Below, one piece after another: positions 8,556-17,740 of a stretch of DNA of 64,000 nucleotides. The notes under the pieces are model-generated. The model was not told where the DNA came from, made no database searches, and was given only the letters and a program-made list of their open reading frames with translations. Position 1 is the stretch's first letter. Every line of letters begins with the position of its first letter. The stretch is taken from positions 2,728,001 through 2,792,000 of the forward strand of contig OZ255627.1 in the NCBI GenBank assembly GCA_965276765.1. The letters are read 5' to 3'. This DNA is from G965276765 sp965276765 (GTDB lineage Bacteria; Actinomycetota; Acidimicrobiia; Acidimicrobiales; Palsa-688). The position numbers and the translations under genes were made by a program.

Positions 8556-10178
8556 CCTTGATTCACCGATGAGCTGAGGGCCCGGCCGGGGGCATCCGCG
8601 GAAAGTGCCTCTCCTGCAAGGGAGGATGACGGTTACGACGCCAACATCCACTCTCGCCGAGGAGGCACTTCCGGTGAAGTCAGTATCGCGCTCGATCGAG
8701 CACGTGTCGGTCACCTTTGACGACCCCACGCTGGTCGCTGGTGCCGGGCTGGTGTTGCCGGCCACGTTGATGGTCCGTCTCGGCCTCGAAGCGCTGGTCA
8801 ATGACACGGTCCGTCTGGCGGGCCGGGTCGGTGGCGCCCTGGCGGGACGCAAGGTCCTCACCGTGATCTCGGCCATCTTGGTGGGGGCAACTCACATCGA
8901 CCACGCGGACCGGCTCCGGGCCGGGGCGACGCAGCGGGTGTTGCCGTTCCGGGTAATGGCCCCGTCCACGTTGGGCACGTTCTTGCGCGCTTTCACGTTC
9001 GGTCATGTCCGCCAACTCGACGCGGTGATCGCCGAGAGCCTCCGGCGGGCGTGGAACCTCGGCGCCGGACCCGGCGCGGAGCCGCTCACCGTGGACATCG
9101 ACTCGACGATCTGCGAGGTCTACGGCAAACAGAAACAGGGCGCCGCCTACGGCTACACGAAAGTCCTCGGCTACCACCCGATCCTGGCCACCCGGGCAGA
9201 CACCGGCGAGGTCCTCCACGCCCGACTCCGCAAAGGCTCCTCGCAGCGCGGCGCCCGCCGTTTCGTCGAAGAACTGATCCCCCGCCTGCGTCGCGCCGGG
9301 GCGGCCGGGCTCATCACGGTCCGGGCCGACTCGGGTTTTTGGTCCTGGGCGCTGATCGACACGTTCTGCCGGCTCGGTGTGCGCTGGTCGGTCACCGTGG
9401 CCATCGGCGCCCAGATCCGCGCCGCCGTCGACGCCATCGACCCCGCGGCGTGGACGGCGATCGACTACCCGGCGGGCGGCGAAGCCGCCGTGGCCGAGAC
9501 CACCATCACCGCCCACAAGTCCAAGCGGCTCGAGGTTGTCCGCCTGGTCGTGCGCCGCACCCGGCTGACCGATCCCGCCCAGCAAGCGTTGTGGCCCGAC
9601 TGGCGCTACCACGCGTTCATCACCGACCTCGACAACGACATCGTCGCCGCCGACGAGTTCCACCGCGACCACGCCAGAGTCGAGCTCGCCATCCGCGACC
9701 TCAAAGAAGGTGCCGGCATGACCCACTGCCCCTCCGGCCGGTTCTACGCGAACGCCGCCTGGCTGGCGTGCGCCGTGCTCGCCCACAACCTCACCCGCTG
9801 GACCGCCCGCCTCGGCGGGCTCCACCCCACCGGCCAGCTCACCGTCACCCGCAGCGTCCGAACCCAGACCCTTTGCCTCCCCGGCCGGCTCGTGAACAGC
9901 AGCCGGAAACTCGTGCTGCGCCTCCCGAGCAACTGGCCCTGGGCCACGGCCTTCACGACTGCTCTCGACACGATCCGCGCTCTGCCCGCCGCGGTCACCT
10001 GAACCTTGACCCGGCGGGCCGGCGTGACCGCACACGACACCACACGCTGACAACCAGCACCACCTTGAGTCCAACCAATTCGACGCGGGCCGACACCGGC
10101 CCACGCGCCCCGCGATCAGGCCGACACCCCATTCCGCTAGAGCCGGCCACCCTCAAGCCGCCCATCGGTGGATCGAGG
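8556..10178 (+). mobile_element. IS1380-family insertion sequence, complete
   Basis: 1623 bp. The left end CCTTGATTCACCGATGAGC (8556-8574) and the complement of the right end CCTCGATCCACCGATGGGC (10160-10178) match at 16 of 19 positions. The element is flanked by the direct repeat CTTAG at 8551-8555 and 10179-10183. Family size (about 1.65 kb), CCT ends and a 4-5 bp duplication all fit IS1380. It carries one transposase gene. Confidence 0.93.
8674..10002 (+). CDS. IS1380-family transposase
   Basis: I chose GTG 8674 because GAGGAGG lies 7 bp upstream and the protein then begins MKSVSRSIEHVSVTFDDPTL, the normal start of this family; the frame is open from 8605. The protein is about 442 aa. It has the DDE-fold catalytic core: PLTVDIDSTICEVYGKQKQG, the second segment LITVRADSGFWS, and a C-terminal HARVELAIRDLKEGAGMTH holding the expected Glu. 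The frame is intact, so the copy could be active. It would catalyse cut-and-paste movement of the surrounding 1.6-kb element. Confidence 0.93.
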   Translation: MKSVSRSIEHVSVTFDDPTLVAGAGLVLPATLMVRLGLEALVNDTVRLAGRVGGALAGRKVLTVISAILVGATHIDHADRLRAGATQRVLPFRVMAPSTLGTFLRAFTFGHVRQLDAVIAESLRRAWNLGAGPGAEPLTVDIDSTICEVYGKQKQGAAYGYTKVLGYHPILATRADTGEVLHARLRKGSSQRGARRFVEELIPRLRRAGAAGLITVRADSGFWSWALIDTFCRLGVRWSVTVAIGAQIRAAVDAIDPAAWTAIDYPAGGEAAVAETTITAHKSKRLEVVRLVVRRTRLTDPAQQALWPDWRYHAFITDLDNDIVAADEFHRDHARVELAIRDLKEGAGMTHCPSGRFYANAAWLACAVLAHNLTRWTARLGGLHPTGQLTVTRSVRTQTLCLPGRLVNSSRKLVLRLPSNWPWATAFTTALDTIRALPAAVT

Positions 10179-10183
10179 CTTAG

Positions 10184-11274
10184 TGGCCTTATTGCTCGTA
10201 GGTGGGGTGATTGCCGACCGGTTCCCCCGCAAGACGTCAATGGTCGGTGCTGACGCCGCCCGTTTGGTCAGCGAAGGACTCCTCGCCGCCCTCATCCTCA
10301 CCGGCTCGCCGCCCCTGTGGACTTTCATGATCCTGGCCGGCGTCCTCGGCGCCGGGCAGGCGTTCTTCAACCCGGCGCTCACGGGGCTGTTCCCCGAGAT
10401 GGTCTCGCCCGGACGCCTCCAACAGGCCAACGCTCTGCGAGGCATGGCGCTGTCCACCGGCACAGTCATCGGCCCCGCCCTCGCCGGCCTCATCGTCGCC
10501 ACCGGCGGGCCGGGCTGGGCCATTGCCATCGACGCCGTCACCTACGCCGTGAGCGGCTGCTGCCTCCTGCGCCTCGATATCCCCTCCCGATCCCAACCAG
10601 ACCGCACCTCGATCCTGGCCCAGTTCGCCGGCGGGTGGAACGAGTTCCGCTCTCGCAGCTGGCTGTGGATCATCGTCGCCCAGTTCGCCTCGTTCAACCT
10701 CTTCACGTACGCCCGTTCATCATCCTCGGCGCCATCGTCTCCCACGACCGCCTGGGAGGCGCCGGAGCCTGGGGCGCCATCCTGGCCGGCCTCGGGATCG
10801 GCAGCATCGCCGGTGGACTCATCGCGGTCCGCCTGCGACCCCACCGTCCCCTGGTCGTCGCCACCTTCGGCGTCGTCCCCTTCGCCCTCCCGGTCGCCTT
10901 CATCGCCCTATCGAGTGACACCGTCGTCATCGCTGTCTCGGCCGCTGTCGCCGGGGTGGGTCTGTCGGTGTTCGACACTCTGTGGGAGACCACCATGCAA
11001 CGGGAGGTTCCGGCGGAGGCATTGTCACGAAGTCAGCTCCTATGACTGGTTCGGATCAATCGCGTTCGTCCCCGTCGGATACGCCCTCGCCGGCATCCTT
11101 GCCGCCACTATCGGCGTCCGCCCCATTCTGCTCTTCGGAGCCGGTTGGGTGCTGGTGAGTTGCGCAGTCGTCCTTTTCGCTCCGAGCGTCAGGAGCCTTA
11201 CCTCGCCCTCAGCTCGTGGCGCCCCGATCCGAGACCAAGACCCTGACCCAGCATCGCAGAGCGGCACGACCTGA
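10184..11274 (+). pseudogene. MFS exporter, 3' part, with two frameshifts
   Basis: Continues the gene interrupted at 8555: VALLLVGGVIADRFPRKTSM is the cytoplasmic loop after TM2, and GAGQAFFNPALTGLFPEMV and AIDAVTYAVSGCCLLRLDI are typical of MFS_3 exporters. Near 10710 the frame shifts to RPFIILGAIVSHDRLGG and on through ETTMQREVPAEALSR. Near 11030 it shifts back to SSYDWFGSIAFVPVGYALAG. So besides the IS, two indels have inactivated the gene. Total reconstructed length (about 430 codons) is normal for the family. Confidence 0.82.
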
Positions 11275-11363
11275 GCAGCTGCTACGGCCAATGGGCCTTT
11301 GGGGAGCGGCCTGTTGGTCCACGTGAGCGAAGACACGGCCCTGCCACGCCGGGCACATTGACA

Positions 11364-11615
11364 TTCTGGGGATTACTCGATGTCACCAGTCGGGACTCGA
11401 TCGCCGTCACCCAAGCGATACTGCCCCCTCCTGCGCGAGGCTCTGGTGGGACGCATCGTCGGCGCGTGAGCGCCGGCGGATCGCTCCCGCTCAACTCTGA
11501 TCCGACGAACCCGCACAGCGCGATGTTTGGTACCTACTCGTTATCCGAGGCCGCGCTCAACGCGATCACCGTCGCGTTCGCCGCCGACCTCGAGTCGGCT
11601 CGGATCAGGGTTCAC
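11364..11615 (+). pseudogene. Short-chain dehydrogenase/reductase fragment
   Basis: AVTQAILPPPAR is followed after a small frame disturbance by SAGGSLPLNSDPTNPH and MFGTYSLSEAALNAITVAFA then ADLESARIRVH. In SDR proteins this is the serine-containing strand, the YxxxK catalytic pair (here the lysine position is Glu in SLSEAAL) and the following helix. No Rossmann glycine motif or C-terminus is present. A decayed gene fragment without function. Confidence 0.6.
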
Positions 11616-11830
11616 TGCTGGTCGTCAGCCAGTGGACGACCCGCGAGCGGGCCGACATGTCGATCAAGGAGTACACCGGCCATCCAAAAGCACTGGCCGT
11701 CAACCAACTCGTCGCCGAGCCTCGACGCCGCTTCGTCGCCATCCCGGCCAGCGATACCCGATGACCCCCGAGACCCTGATCCGCCTGGCGAACCTGGGCC
11801 AGCCCGCTGGCCGGGGGAGCCCCCGCCCGG

Positions 11831-12283
11831 TTGGTCGAGCCGGCACTACCCGATCCCGACACCGCCACCCGACAGTTGGACTCGCTCATCTCCCGACCGG
11901 TCACCGGGGACGACTTGGCGGCCCTCCGCCATGTCCAACAGGTCGGAATCCAAGTGGCCGAGGATCTTCTCGCCGGCAGGCCAGTCGACTGCGGGCCGCT
12001 CAACGCCCTCATCCAAGCCGGCACCGCGCATGTCGAGCTGGCGGTCAACGACGGCTCGGTTCATCAGCGCCTGGTGTGGGACGACCCCTCCATTGTCGTC
12101 GGTCTGGCCCGCCGGCTCGCCGAGGAGCTTGCTGGCATGGAGCCCAACCGACTGCGTCGCTGTGCGGGCAGCGAGTGCCCGCTGGTCTTCTACGACACCA
12201 CCCGCTCTCGCACACAGCGGTGGCACGCGGAAGACCCCTGCGGCTGGCGAGCACGCCAACACCGTCGCCGCGCTCATACCTAA
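11831..12283 (+). CDS. CGNR-type zinc-finger protein, N-terminus unclear
   Basis: 150 aa from a weak TTG start. The C-terminal segment RLRRCAGSECPLVFYDTTRS then WHAEDPCGWRARQHRRR matches the CGNR zinc finger (Cys111, Cys116, Cys137). CGNR itself reads CGWR, so the Asn is replaced. Upstream, TGDDLAALRHVQQVGIQVAE is the helical ABATE-like domain that precedes this finger. Family proteins are putative DNA-binding regulators found across Actinobacteria. The usual first 30-40 residues are missing or lie in another frame (an ATG at 11761 is out of frame), so the gene may be truncated. It sits among decayed genes. Confidence 0.62.
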   Translation: MVEPALPDPDTATRQLDSLISRPVTGDDLAALRHVQQVGIQVAEDLLAGRPVDCGPLNALIQAGTAHVELAVNDGSVHQRLVWDDPSIVVGLARRLAEELAGMEPNRLRRCAGSECPLVFYDTTRSRTQRWHAEDPCGWRARQHRRRAHT

Positions 12284-12603
12284 GGCGAGTCCCGCACGAG
12301 CGCCGGAGACGGATCGGTCGGGACGTCCACCCTCTCGGCGGGTGATTGGGTTCCGCGGTAACTGCGGTCTGACCGCGGAAACCTACGGCGGCGATTAGAG
12401 CAGGCGCCGAGTCTCCCGCACATGCGCAAGTGCGCCGGATCTGTTGGCCACGATCGGCTCACCGGGAGCCGGGCCGGCGGATTGAGATTGGGTCTGCCAG
12501 CGACCCGGCGACGGCCCTCGTTCTGGGACGGCTGGGGATCCGCCATGGGTGCGTCGCGCCGGGTTTCCGGGGCGTGGCTCCGGGATCGCCCGGCATCTCC
12601 AGT
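12284..12603. other. 320-bp intergenic stretch, nothing recognised
   Basis: Lies between the convergent CGNR protein and response regulator genes. No coding or hairpin signal strong enough to annotate. Confidence 0.4.
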
Positions 12604-13269
12604 TCAGCCGTGGCCGGGGGTCACCAGGCCCGTCTCGTAGGCGATGACGACGAGCTGGGCCCTGTCGCGGGCGTTGAGCTTGGTCATGGACCGGCTCACG
12701 TGGGTCTTGGCCGTCAACGGGCTCATGTAGAGGGCAGCGCCGATCTCGTCGTTGGTCATCCCGGTGGCGACCAAGGCCAGCACTTCGCGCTCGCGTTCGG
12801 TGAGCGCCGACAGGGAGGCGCTGTCCAGCGGCCGCCCGGAGCCCCGGCCGGCGATGCTGGATATCAGCCGGCGGGTGACGCTCGGCGACAAGAGGGCGTC
12901 GCCCCTGGCGACCACCCGGACTGCGTCGATGAGGCTCTCGGGTTCGGTGTCTTTCACCAGGAACCCGCTTGCGCCTGAACGCAATGCCTCGAACACGTAC
13001 TCGTCTGCCTCGAAGGTGGTGAGGATCAGGACCCGGAGGCGGGACAGGTCGGGGTCGGCGGCGATCCGCCGGGTGGCCTCCAGCCCGTCGACACCCGGCA
13101 TGCGGATGTCCATGAGCACGACGTCGGCTCCGACGGATCGAGAGACGTCGATGGCCGCCTGGCCGTCGCCGGCCTCACCGACGACTTCGATGTCGTCGGC
13201 CATGGCTAGCAGGACGCGGAACCCGGCGCGAACGAGAGCCTGATCGTCGGCGAGGACGACGCGGATCAC
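12604..13269 (-). CDS. NarL/FixJ-family response regulator
   Basis: 221 aa from GTG 13269, which overlaps the kinase stop by GTGA. The receiver domain (1-120) has the acidic pair Asp8/Asp9, phospho-acceptor Asp54 in VVLMDIRMPGVDGLEATRRI, Thr85 and Lys106 (SGFLVKDTEP). The C-terminal LuxR HTH (about 154-215) reads LTEREREVLALVATGMTNDE then IGAALYMSPLTAKTHVSRSM. It receives phosphate from the kinase encoded just upstream and binds DNA. Paired palindromes at 14553-14590 are candidate targets. A long reading frame upstream of the GTG is a shadow of the kinase gene. Confidence 0.95.
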   Translation of the reverse strand: MIRVVLADDQALVRAGFRVLLAMADDIEVVGEAGDGQAAIDVSRSVGADVVLMDIRMPGVDGLEATRRIAADPDLSRLRVLILTTFEADEYVFEALRSGASGFLVKDTEPESLIDAVRVVARGDALLSPSVTRRLISSIAGRGSGRPLDSASLSALTEREREVLALVATGMTNDEIGAALYMSPLTAKTHVSRSMTKLNARDRAQLVVIAYETGLVTPGHG

Positions 13270-14516
13270 GAGCCGAGCGTCTCGGGGGCGGAGGAGACGG
13301 TGACGTGCGGTTTGGGGTCGGGCGGCGGAGCGAAGGCTGCCGGAAGTTCGACGTAGACACGGAAGCCGCCGCCGGGGATGGGTCCGGCGCGCAGGAGCCC
13401 GCCGAGGGTTCGGGCCCGCTCCTCCATCCCGACTAGGCCGGTGCCGGTGCCCCCGACGAACAGGTCGTCGCGGCCCTGATCGTCGTTGACCACGTCTACG
13501 ACGATGAGTCCGTTCCGGCGCGATATGGTCACTTCGGCTGTGGCTCCCCTGGCGTGGCGGATCACGTTGGTCAGCGACTCCTGCACGATCCTGTAGGCAG
13601 CGAGAGCCGTTTCGGGGGGAGCGCCCTCGAGGTCGGCGTCGCAACAGAAGTTGGTGCGGATCCCGGCTGTGCCGGCCGCGTGGGCCAGGGCCTGCAGCGC
13701 TTCTCGGTCGGGGAGCGGCACGGCCGGCTGGTCCTCGTCGACCTGGCGGAGGACGTCGAGGATCGAGCGCAGTTCTCGCAACCCTTCCTTGCTGGCCCGA
13801 CGGATGGCCTGGAGAGACTCCGCCACCCGTAGCGGCTCGGCGTGGACGAGGGTGGCCGCCGCGCTGGCCTGCACGTTGATCATCGCCATCGAGTGGGCGA
13901 CGACGTCGTGGAGTTCCCTGGCAATGCGCAGACGCTCCGACGTGACCTGGCGGCGGATCTCCTCCGTTCGGGCTCGGTCGAGCTGCTCTCGGCGGAGTTG
14001 TTCGCTGAGCTTCCAGTGCCGTCGCGCCGCGACGAACGATCCGACGGCCCCGGCCGCCACCATCTCCGCCCACATGTCGAGCTGCGGTCCACCCCACCAC
14101 CCCCAGGGCCCCCACACCCCGCCGGCCACCCAGATTGTCAGGGCGCCCCCACCGCCGAGGGCGACCAGGACGACCCGTCCGGACCGGGCCACGGCCAGCG
14201 AATACAACGCCACAAGCACCATCACCAGGGCCGCGCCGTAGACCTGACCCAAGGCCGCCCACCCGGCAACACCGAGCACGGCGGCTACATAGACGGCCAC
14301 GGGATGGGAACGACGCCACAGAAGGAGTGCGGCAGGAACGACGAGCAGGGCGAACGCGGCCGGGTTGGGATGCGAGTGCAGGTGCAGGCCGGCATAGCGG
14401 TGCGCGGGGTAGGCCTCGGCGATTGATCCCGCGACCACGAGAGCGACCACGAGCGCGACCCCGCCAGGTTCGGCCCACCGCCCGTTCACGACTCGAGCAA
14501 CCGCTGAACGCATCAC
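13266..14516 (-). CDS. Sensor histidine kinase, HisKA_3 (NarX/DesK-like)
   Basis: 416 aa. The N-terminus has several hydrophobic segments (about 18-165) with very short loops, so sensing is probably within the membrane. The dimerisation helix SERLRIARELHDVVAHSM carries the phosphorylated His203. The HATPase_c domain shows AYRIVQESLTNVIRHARGA (N box) and GGTGTGLVGMEERARTLGG (G boxes). This is the HisKA_3 group that pairs with NarL-type regulators. The gene is divergent from a small membrane-protein gene, and both start near two CTCCC-N2-GGGAG sites. The signal is unknown; kinases of this architecture often respond to envelope stress or antibiotics. Confidence 0.94.
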   Translation of the reverse strand: MMRSAVARVVNGRWAEPGGVALVVALVVAGSIAEAYPAHRYAGLHLHSHPNPAAFALLVVPAALLLWRRSHPVAVYVAAVLGVAGWAALGQVYGAALVMVLVALYSLAVARSGRVVLVALGGGGALTIWVAGGVWGPWGWWGGPQLDMWAEMVAAGAVGSFVAARRHWKLSEQLRREQLDRARTEEIRRQVTSERLRIARELHDVVAHSMAMINVQASAAATLVHAEPLRVAESLQAIRRASKEGLRELRSILDVLRQVDEDQPAVPLPDREALQALAHAAGTAGIRTNFCCDADLEGAPPETALAAYRIVQESLTNVIRHARGATAEVTISRRNGLIVVDVVNDDQGRDDLFVGGTGTGLVGMEERARTLGGLLRAGPIPGGGFRVYVELPAAFAPPPDPKPHVTVSSAPETLGS

Positions 14517-14552
14517 CCCAGAGGCTACGACCCACGTGGCGGCCGAGCCATC

Positions 14553-14590
14553 CTCCCCCGGGAGACGCCTCGACTACTCCCCAGGGAGTA
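14553..14590. promoter_or_regulatory. Two tandem CTCCC-N2-GGGAG palindromes (probable response-regulator sites)
   Basis: CTCCC-CC-GGGAG at 14553-14564 and TACTCCC-CA-GGGAGTA at 14575-14590 are perfect dyads whose centres are 24 bp apart. They lie between the kinase start (14516, minus) and the DUF6069-like gene (14705, plus). Tandem dyads of one core in this place suggest cooperative binding by the adjacent NarL-type regulator, controlling its own operon and the divergent gene. The regulator identity is inference. Confidence 0.6.
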
Positions 14591-14704
14591 CGTCGCTACG
14601 GCCAGCGACGCAGCTTGAAGATCTCCACCGAGACGATGCCCGACGAGGCGCCGTCGGCGGAGGCTGACTCCAGTCGATGTCCCACCGGATCACAGGAGGA
14701 TCCC

Positions 14705-15151
14705 ATGTCCATCATCCGCCGCAACCGCCACGCCACCGTCGCCGCCACCGCTGCCACCGCTGCCACATCCTGGGCCGTCGTCACCCAGGTCGCCGGCGTG
14801 CACCTTGGCGTCCAGTTCCCCAGCTCCGGTCCCACAACCGTGGCGCTCGGCCCCACCATCGGTGCTGCAGCCACAATCACAGTTCTCGGCTGGGCGGTTC
14901 TCGCCCTCCTCGAGACGACGGCATCCCGGCCCCGCCGCACCTGGGTCGCCGTCGCCGTCGCTGTCCTTTTCGTCTCGCTCGGCGTGCCCGTTGCCTTCGC
15001 CACGACCGCCTCCGCCGCCGTCGGCCTGGCCGCGATCCACGTGGCCGTTGCGGCCGTCGCCATCACCGGCCTCGCCCGCACGGCGACCGCACGCCGGGTC
15101 CAGGCCAGCTCAACCTTCGAGCCGACCCGCCAGCCTCATCCGGTGGCCTAG
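14705..15151 (+). CDS. Four-TM small membrane protein (DUF6069-like)
   Basis: 148 aa from ATG 14705, with AGGAGG 5 bp upstream; the frame is open much further upstream but without support. Four hydrophobic segments alternate with short loops: AATSWAVVTQVAGVHLGVQF, ATITVLGWAVLALLE, WVAVAVAVLFVSLGVPVAFA, and AAIHVAVAAVAITGLART. The pattern and length match small actinobacterial membrane proteins such as DUF6069, of unknown function. It is divergent from the two-component system and followed 86 bp later by a secreted-protein gene, so it is a plausible member of the same regulon. Confidence 0.75.
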   Translation: MSIIRRNRHATVAATAATAATSWAVVTQVAGVHLGVQFPSSGPTTVALGPTIGAAATITVLGWAVLALLETTASRPRRTWVAVAVAVLFVSLGVPVAFATTASAAVGLAAIHVAVAAVAITGLARTATARRVQASSTFEPTRQPHPVA

Positions 15152-15237
15152 GCCTAGACGTTCCTGGCCCTCACGGTCTCTGCAACCTCGCCCTCTTCGA
15201 CCCTCGCCATACCGACCACCACGACAAGGAGCATCCA

Positions 15238-15867
15238 ATGAAGTCCCGAACCGCCAGCCTGAAGCGTCGCCCGTCCCGCACCTTCCTGACCACCACCCTC
15301 GCCGCGGCCGCAGTGACCGCTGCCTTCGCCGCCGTCACCGCAGCCTCCCCCGCCGAGGCCAGCAACGCGTCGGCCGTCCCGGCACGGGCCTCCACCTGGT
15401 CTGCGGGGAGTGCGTGGCCGGGCTCGTCCGCCGGCGGCCGTTGGACCGGCAACGACCCGGGTGTGTGGTTCCACACCGGGACCGCCCGCACCGAGTACTT
15501 CCGCGTCGTGTCGACCAAGCCCTCCGGCCCGGGCACCATCATCGTCACCGGGGTCGTCAACGCCGGCGGCACCGAGAAGCCGGGCCGCGCCATCGACGGT
15601 GCGACCTTTGCCAGCGGCAGCTTCCGCATCGACCACAGCGTCGGGCGACCTACGGTGCGCCTTGATCCCGCCACCTGCGTAGGGACAATCACCCAGGTCG
15701 GGCCGTTCAAGGTGATCGACGCCACCGGCGACATGGGCGGCCTGGCCGGCACGGGCCGGTACGTCTTCCGGGCGCTCTACACCACCGCCCGCGTGGCCAC
15801 CCACTGCTCCTCGACCATGACGGCCTACACCGAAACCATCGAGGGGGTAGCGACGGTCAAGGCCTAG
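15238..15867 (+). CDS. Secreted protein of unknown function
   Basis: 209 aa from ATG 15238 with AAGGAG upstream. The N-terminus (basic KSRTASLKRRPSR, then a hydrophobic Ala-rich stretch and AxA-like sites before SNASAVPARA) is a Sec signal peptide. The mature part has Gly/Thr-rich strands such as GTIIVTGVVNAGGTEKPGRA and VGPFKVIDATGDMGGLAGTG. Two cysteines, in DPATCVGTI and VATHCSSTM, could form a disulfide. The composition suggests a small extracellular beta-sandwich. I recognise no family. Its position behind the kinase-divergent membrane gene suggests shared control. Confidence 0.78.
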   Translation: MKSRTASLKRRPSRTFLTTTLAAAAVTAAFAAVTAASPAEASNASAVPARASTWSAGSAWPGSSAGGRWTGNDPGVWFHTGTARTEYFRVVSTKPSGPGTIIVTGVVNAGGTEKPGRAIDGATFASGSFRIDHSVGRPTVRLDPATCVGTITQVGPFKVIDATGDMGGLAGTGRYVFRALYTTARVATHCSSTMTAYTETIEGVATVKA

Positions 15868-15995
15868 TTGGGTGGTCGGCAATGAGGGTTCTGGCGGACG
15901 GGTCGGGCGGACGTGACTGTGGTGACGCCCCCCGGTTGGCGCAGCCGGTGGGGCCTGTGTGACTGATGATGCTGCGGGGCGCGGCGCTGTGGTGC

Positions 15996-16245
15996 TCAAC
16001 AGGCCGTCACGATGGCTTTCCGGCCAAGGCTGTCGAGGTTGAGGGCGGCCATCCGTAGTTTCAACCAGGCGTTGGCCTTCCGCACGCCGCGCCAGGGCAG
16101 CTTCTGCTGCCGTGATTTGAGTTGCGCGTTCTTGCGTTCGACCCGGGCTCGTTGTCGGTAACGCTGCTTGAACTGGGTGGTCCAGCGGGCCTGGCGGGCA
16201 GCGACGAGCAGTTCCTCGTCTTCGTTGATCTCGATCAGCCGGCCG
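15996..16245 (-). pseudogene. IS1182-type transposase, C-terminal fragment
   Basis: A minus-strand frame ending at 15996 encodes EDEELLVAARQARWTTQFKQ, YRQRARVERKNAQLKSRQQK and RMAALNLDSLGRK. The RxRVERKxAQLK block is the conserved end of IS1182/IS5-like DDE transposases, around the catalytic Glu. Nothing upstream continues the frame, so only about 80 codons are left. It abuts the hypothetical gene at 16284. Confidence 0.65.
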
Positions 16246-16283
16246 CCGGAACGTTTCGTGCAGCGGTCCCTTAGTGGTCCCGC

Positions 16284-16637
16284 TCACAAGTTTGTGGGTG
16301 AGTTGTCGGTCCAGGCTGTTGGGTCGTTGAGGTAGAGCCCGCAGGCGCAGTCGAGGGCTTCTTCTGGGGTGCCGGCGAAGCTGCCGGAGGGCAGGATGGA
16401 GTCTTCGTAGACTTGGCGGCTCCACAGGTAGATGGCGAAGCCCCAGGTGTTCGCGGAGCCGCCGTAGCGGAGACGGAACAGCGGGTTCGACTCGCCGTCG
16501 GTCTCGATGCCGGTGACGTATGCGAAGTTGGCGCGGAAGGTGACCGTGAGCTTGGCAAGCCCGTTCCAGCGGTCGGCTCGGCGGCCTTCGAGTCGCTGCG
16601 CGAGCGATCGGCGGGTGCTGTCGGGGATCGCCATCAA
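16284..16637 (-). CDS. Conserved hypothetical protein (117 aa)
   Basis: The protein reads MAIPDSTRRSLAQRLEGRRA, with a beta-rich middle (KLTVTFRANFAYVTGIE, LFRLRYGGSANTWGFAIYLW) and ends PEEALDCACGLYLNDPTAW. There is no signal peptide or membrane segment. It resembles small actinobacterial proteins of unknown function often found near insertion sequences; that impression comes from memory and has not been searched. Start is uncertain between two adjacent Met codons (16637 or 16634). It is flanked by two transposase remnants, so it may be IS cargo or a stranded chromosomal gene. Function not assigned. Confidence 0.6.
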   Translation of the reverse strand: MMAIPDSTRRSLAQRLEGRRADRWNGLAKLTVTFRANFAYVTGIETDGESNPLFRLRYGGSANTWGFAIYLWSRQVYEDSILPSGSFAGTPEEALDCACGLYLNDPTAWTDNSPTNL

Positions 16638-16672
16638 GCGATGCTATTGCGCTGCCCGGGAGGCGGCTCGGA

Positions 16673-17739
16673 TCAAGCGGCGTGGGCGTCGAGGCGGGCC
16701 AGGAGCTTGTCGAGGTCGTCGCGTCCGAAGGTCCAGTCGAACGGCTCGGCGATCTGGTTGTAGCGGGTCTCGAACGCTGTGAGGCGTTCGGTGATCTGGT
16801 CGAGGTCGTTGAAGTCGTTGGGGTTGACGACTTTGCGTTGCACGATCGAGAAGTAGATCTCGCATTGGTCGAGCCAGGAGGCATGCACGGGCAGGTGGAT
16901 CAGGCGCAACGTGGGCCACTCGCCTTGCAGCCGGTCGATCGAGCGTTGACCGCGGTGGGATGATCCGTTGTCGACGATCCAGAACACGCGGGCGGCCGAG
17001 GCGTAGGGCTCGGCGGTCATGACCTGGTTCACGAGACGGCCGAACGGGACGATCCCCGTCGTGGATTCGGACCGGCCCATCGCTTTGGCCTGGTGCACGT
17101 CGTAAGCGGCCAGATAGGCCAGGGCGCCGCCCCGGGCGTATTCGTGCTCGACGCGCATCAACCGGGCCCTGCCTGGCGGCAAGGTGGGGTGGCACCGGCA
17201 GCGGGCCTGGATGCTGGTCTTCTCGTCCGCGCAGATCACGAACTCGTCCTCGCCGAGTGCTTCGCCGTCGAAGACCCGGGCGTAGAGGTCCAACGCCACC
17301 GCTGCTTTAGCCGCGAAGTTCGGGTCGCGGGGGAAGATCCACATCCGATCGCCACGGGCGGATCGGGTCGTGTGCCAGAACCCGGGCGATGGTCGACGAC
17401 GAGATGCCCGCCACCACCGCCCGCTCAACCAGCTCGCGGGCCAACTCTGCGCTTGACCATCGTGACAGCGGCACACCAGAGGCGGCCGGCAGCTCACACG
17501 CCAGCCGTTTGACTTCGGCGGTCACCAGAGGGGGAAAAGACTCGGGGGCGACCCGAGCGTTTCCGGTCCGCCAAGCCGTCAATACCCTCTTCGAAGAACC
17601 GCTTCCGCCACTTGAGCACCGTGTCCGCGACAATTCCCAAGCGCCCCGCGATTTCCACGTTCTCGTCCCCGTCCGCGGCGGCCAGCACGATCCGGGCCCG
17701 CAACACCATCCGAACTTCAGCTCTATGCCTGGCGGCCAG
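16673..17739 (-). pseudogene. IS630-family transposase, frameshifted and 5'-truncated
   Basis: The DDE core is intact in the last frame: DEFVICADEKTSIQARC, VFWIVDNGSSHRGQR and HASWLDQCEIYFSIVQRKVV, then a normal C-terminus. The middle (TAEVKRLACELPAASGVPLS, GISSSTIARVLAHD) lies in a second frame and the N-terminal HTH (IAGRLGIVADTVLKWRKRFF) in a third. The first shift falls near 17510 in TTTTCCCCC, the second near 17345 before MWIFPRDPNFAAKAA. The first 15-20 residues and the left terminal repeat are absent; sequence switches at about 17740 to a peptidase fragment. The copy is dead unless rescued by frameshifting. Confidence 0.82.
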
Positions 17740-17740
17740 C

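Noticed and set aside
13270..14535. A fused kinase-regulator frame
   Set aside because: The extension is the wrong frame of the kinase; a GTG start overlapping the kinase stop fits better.
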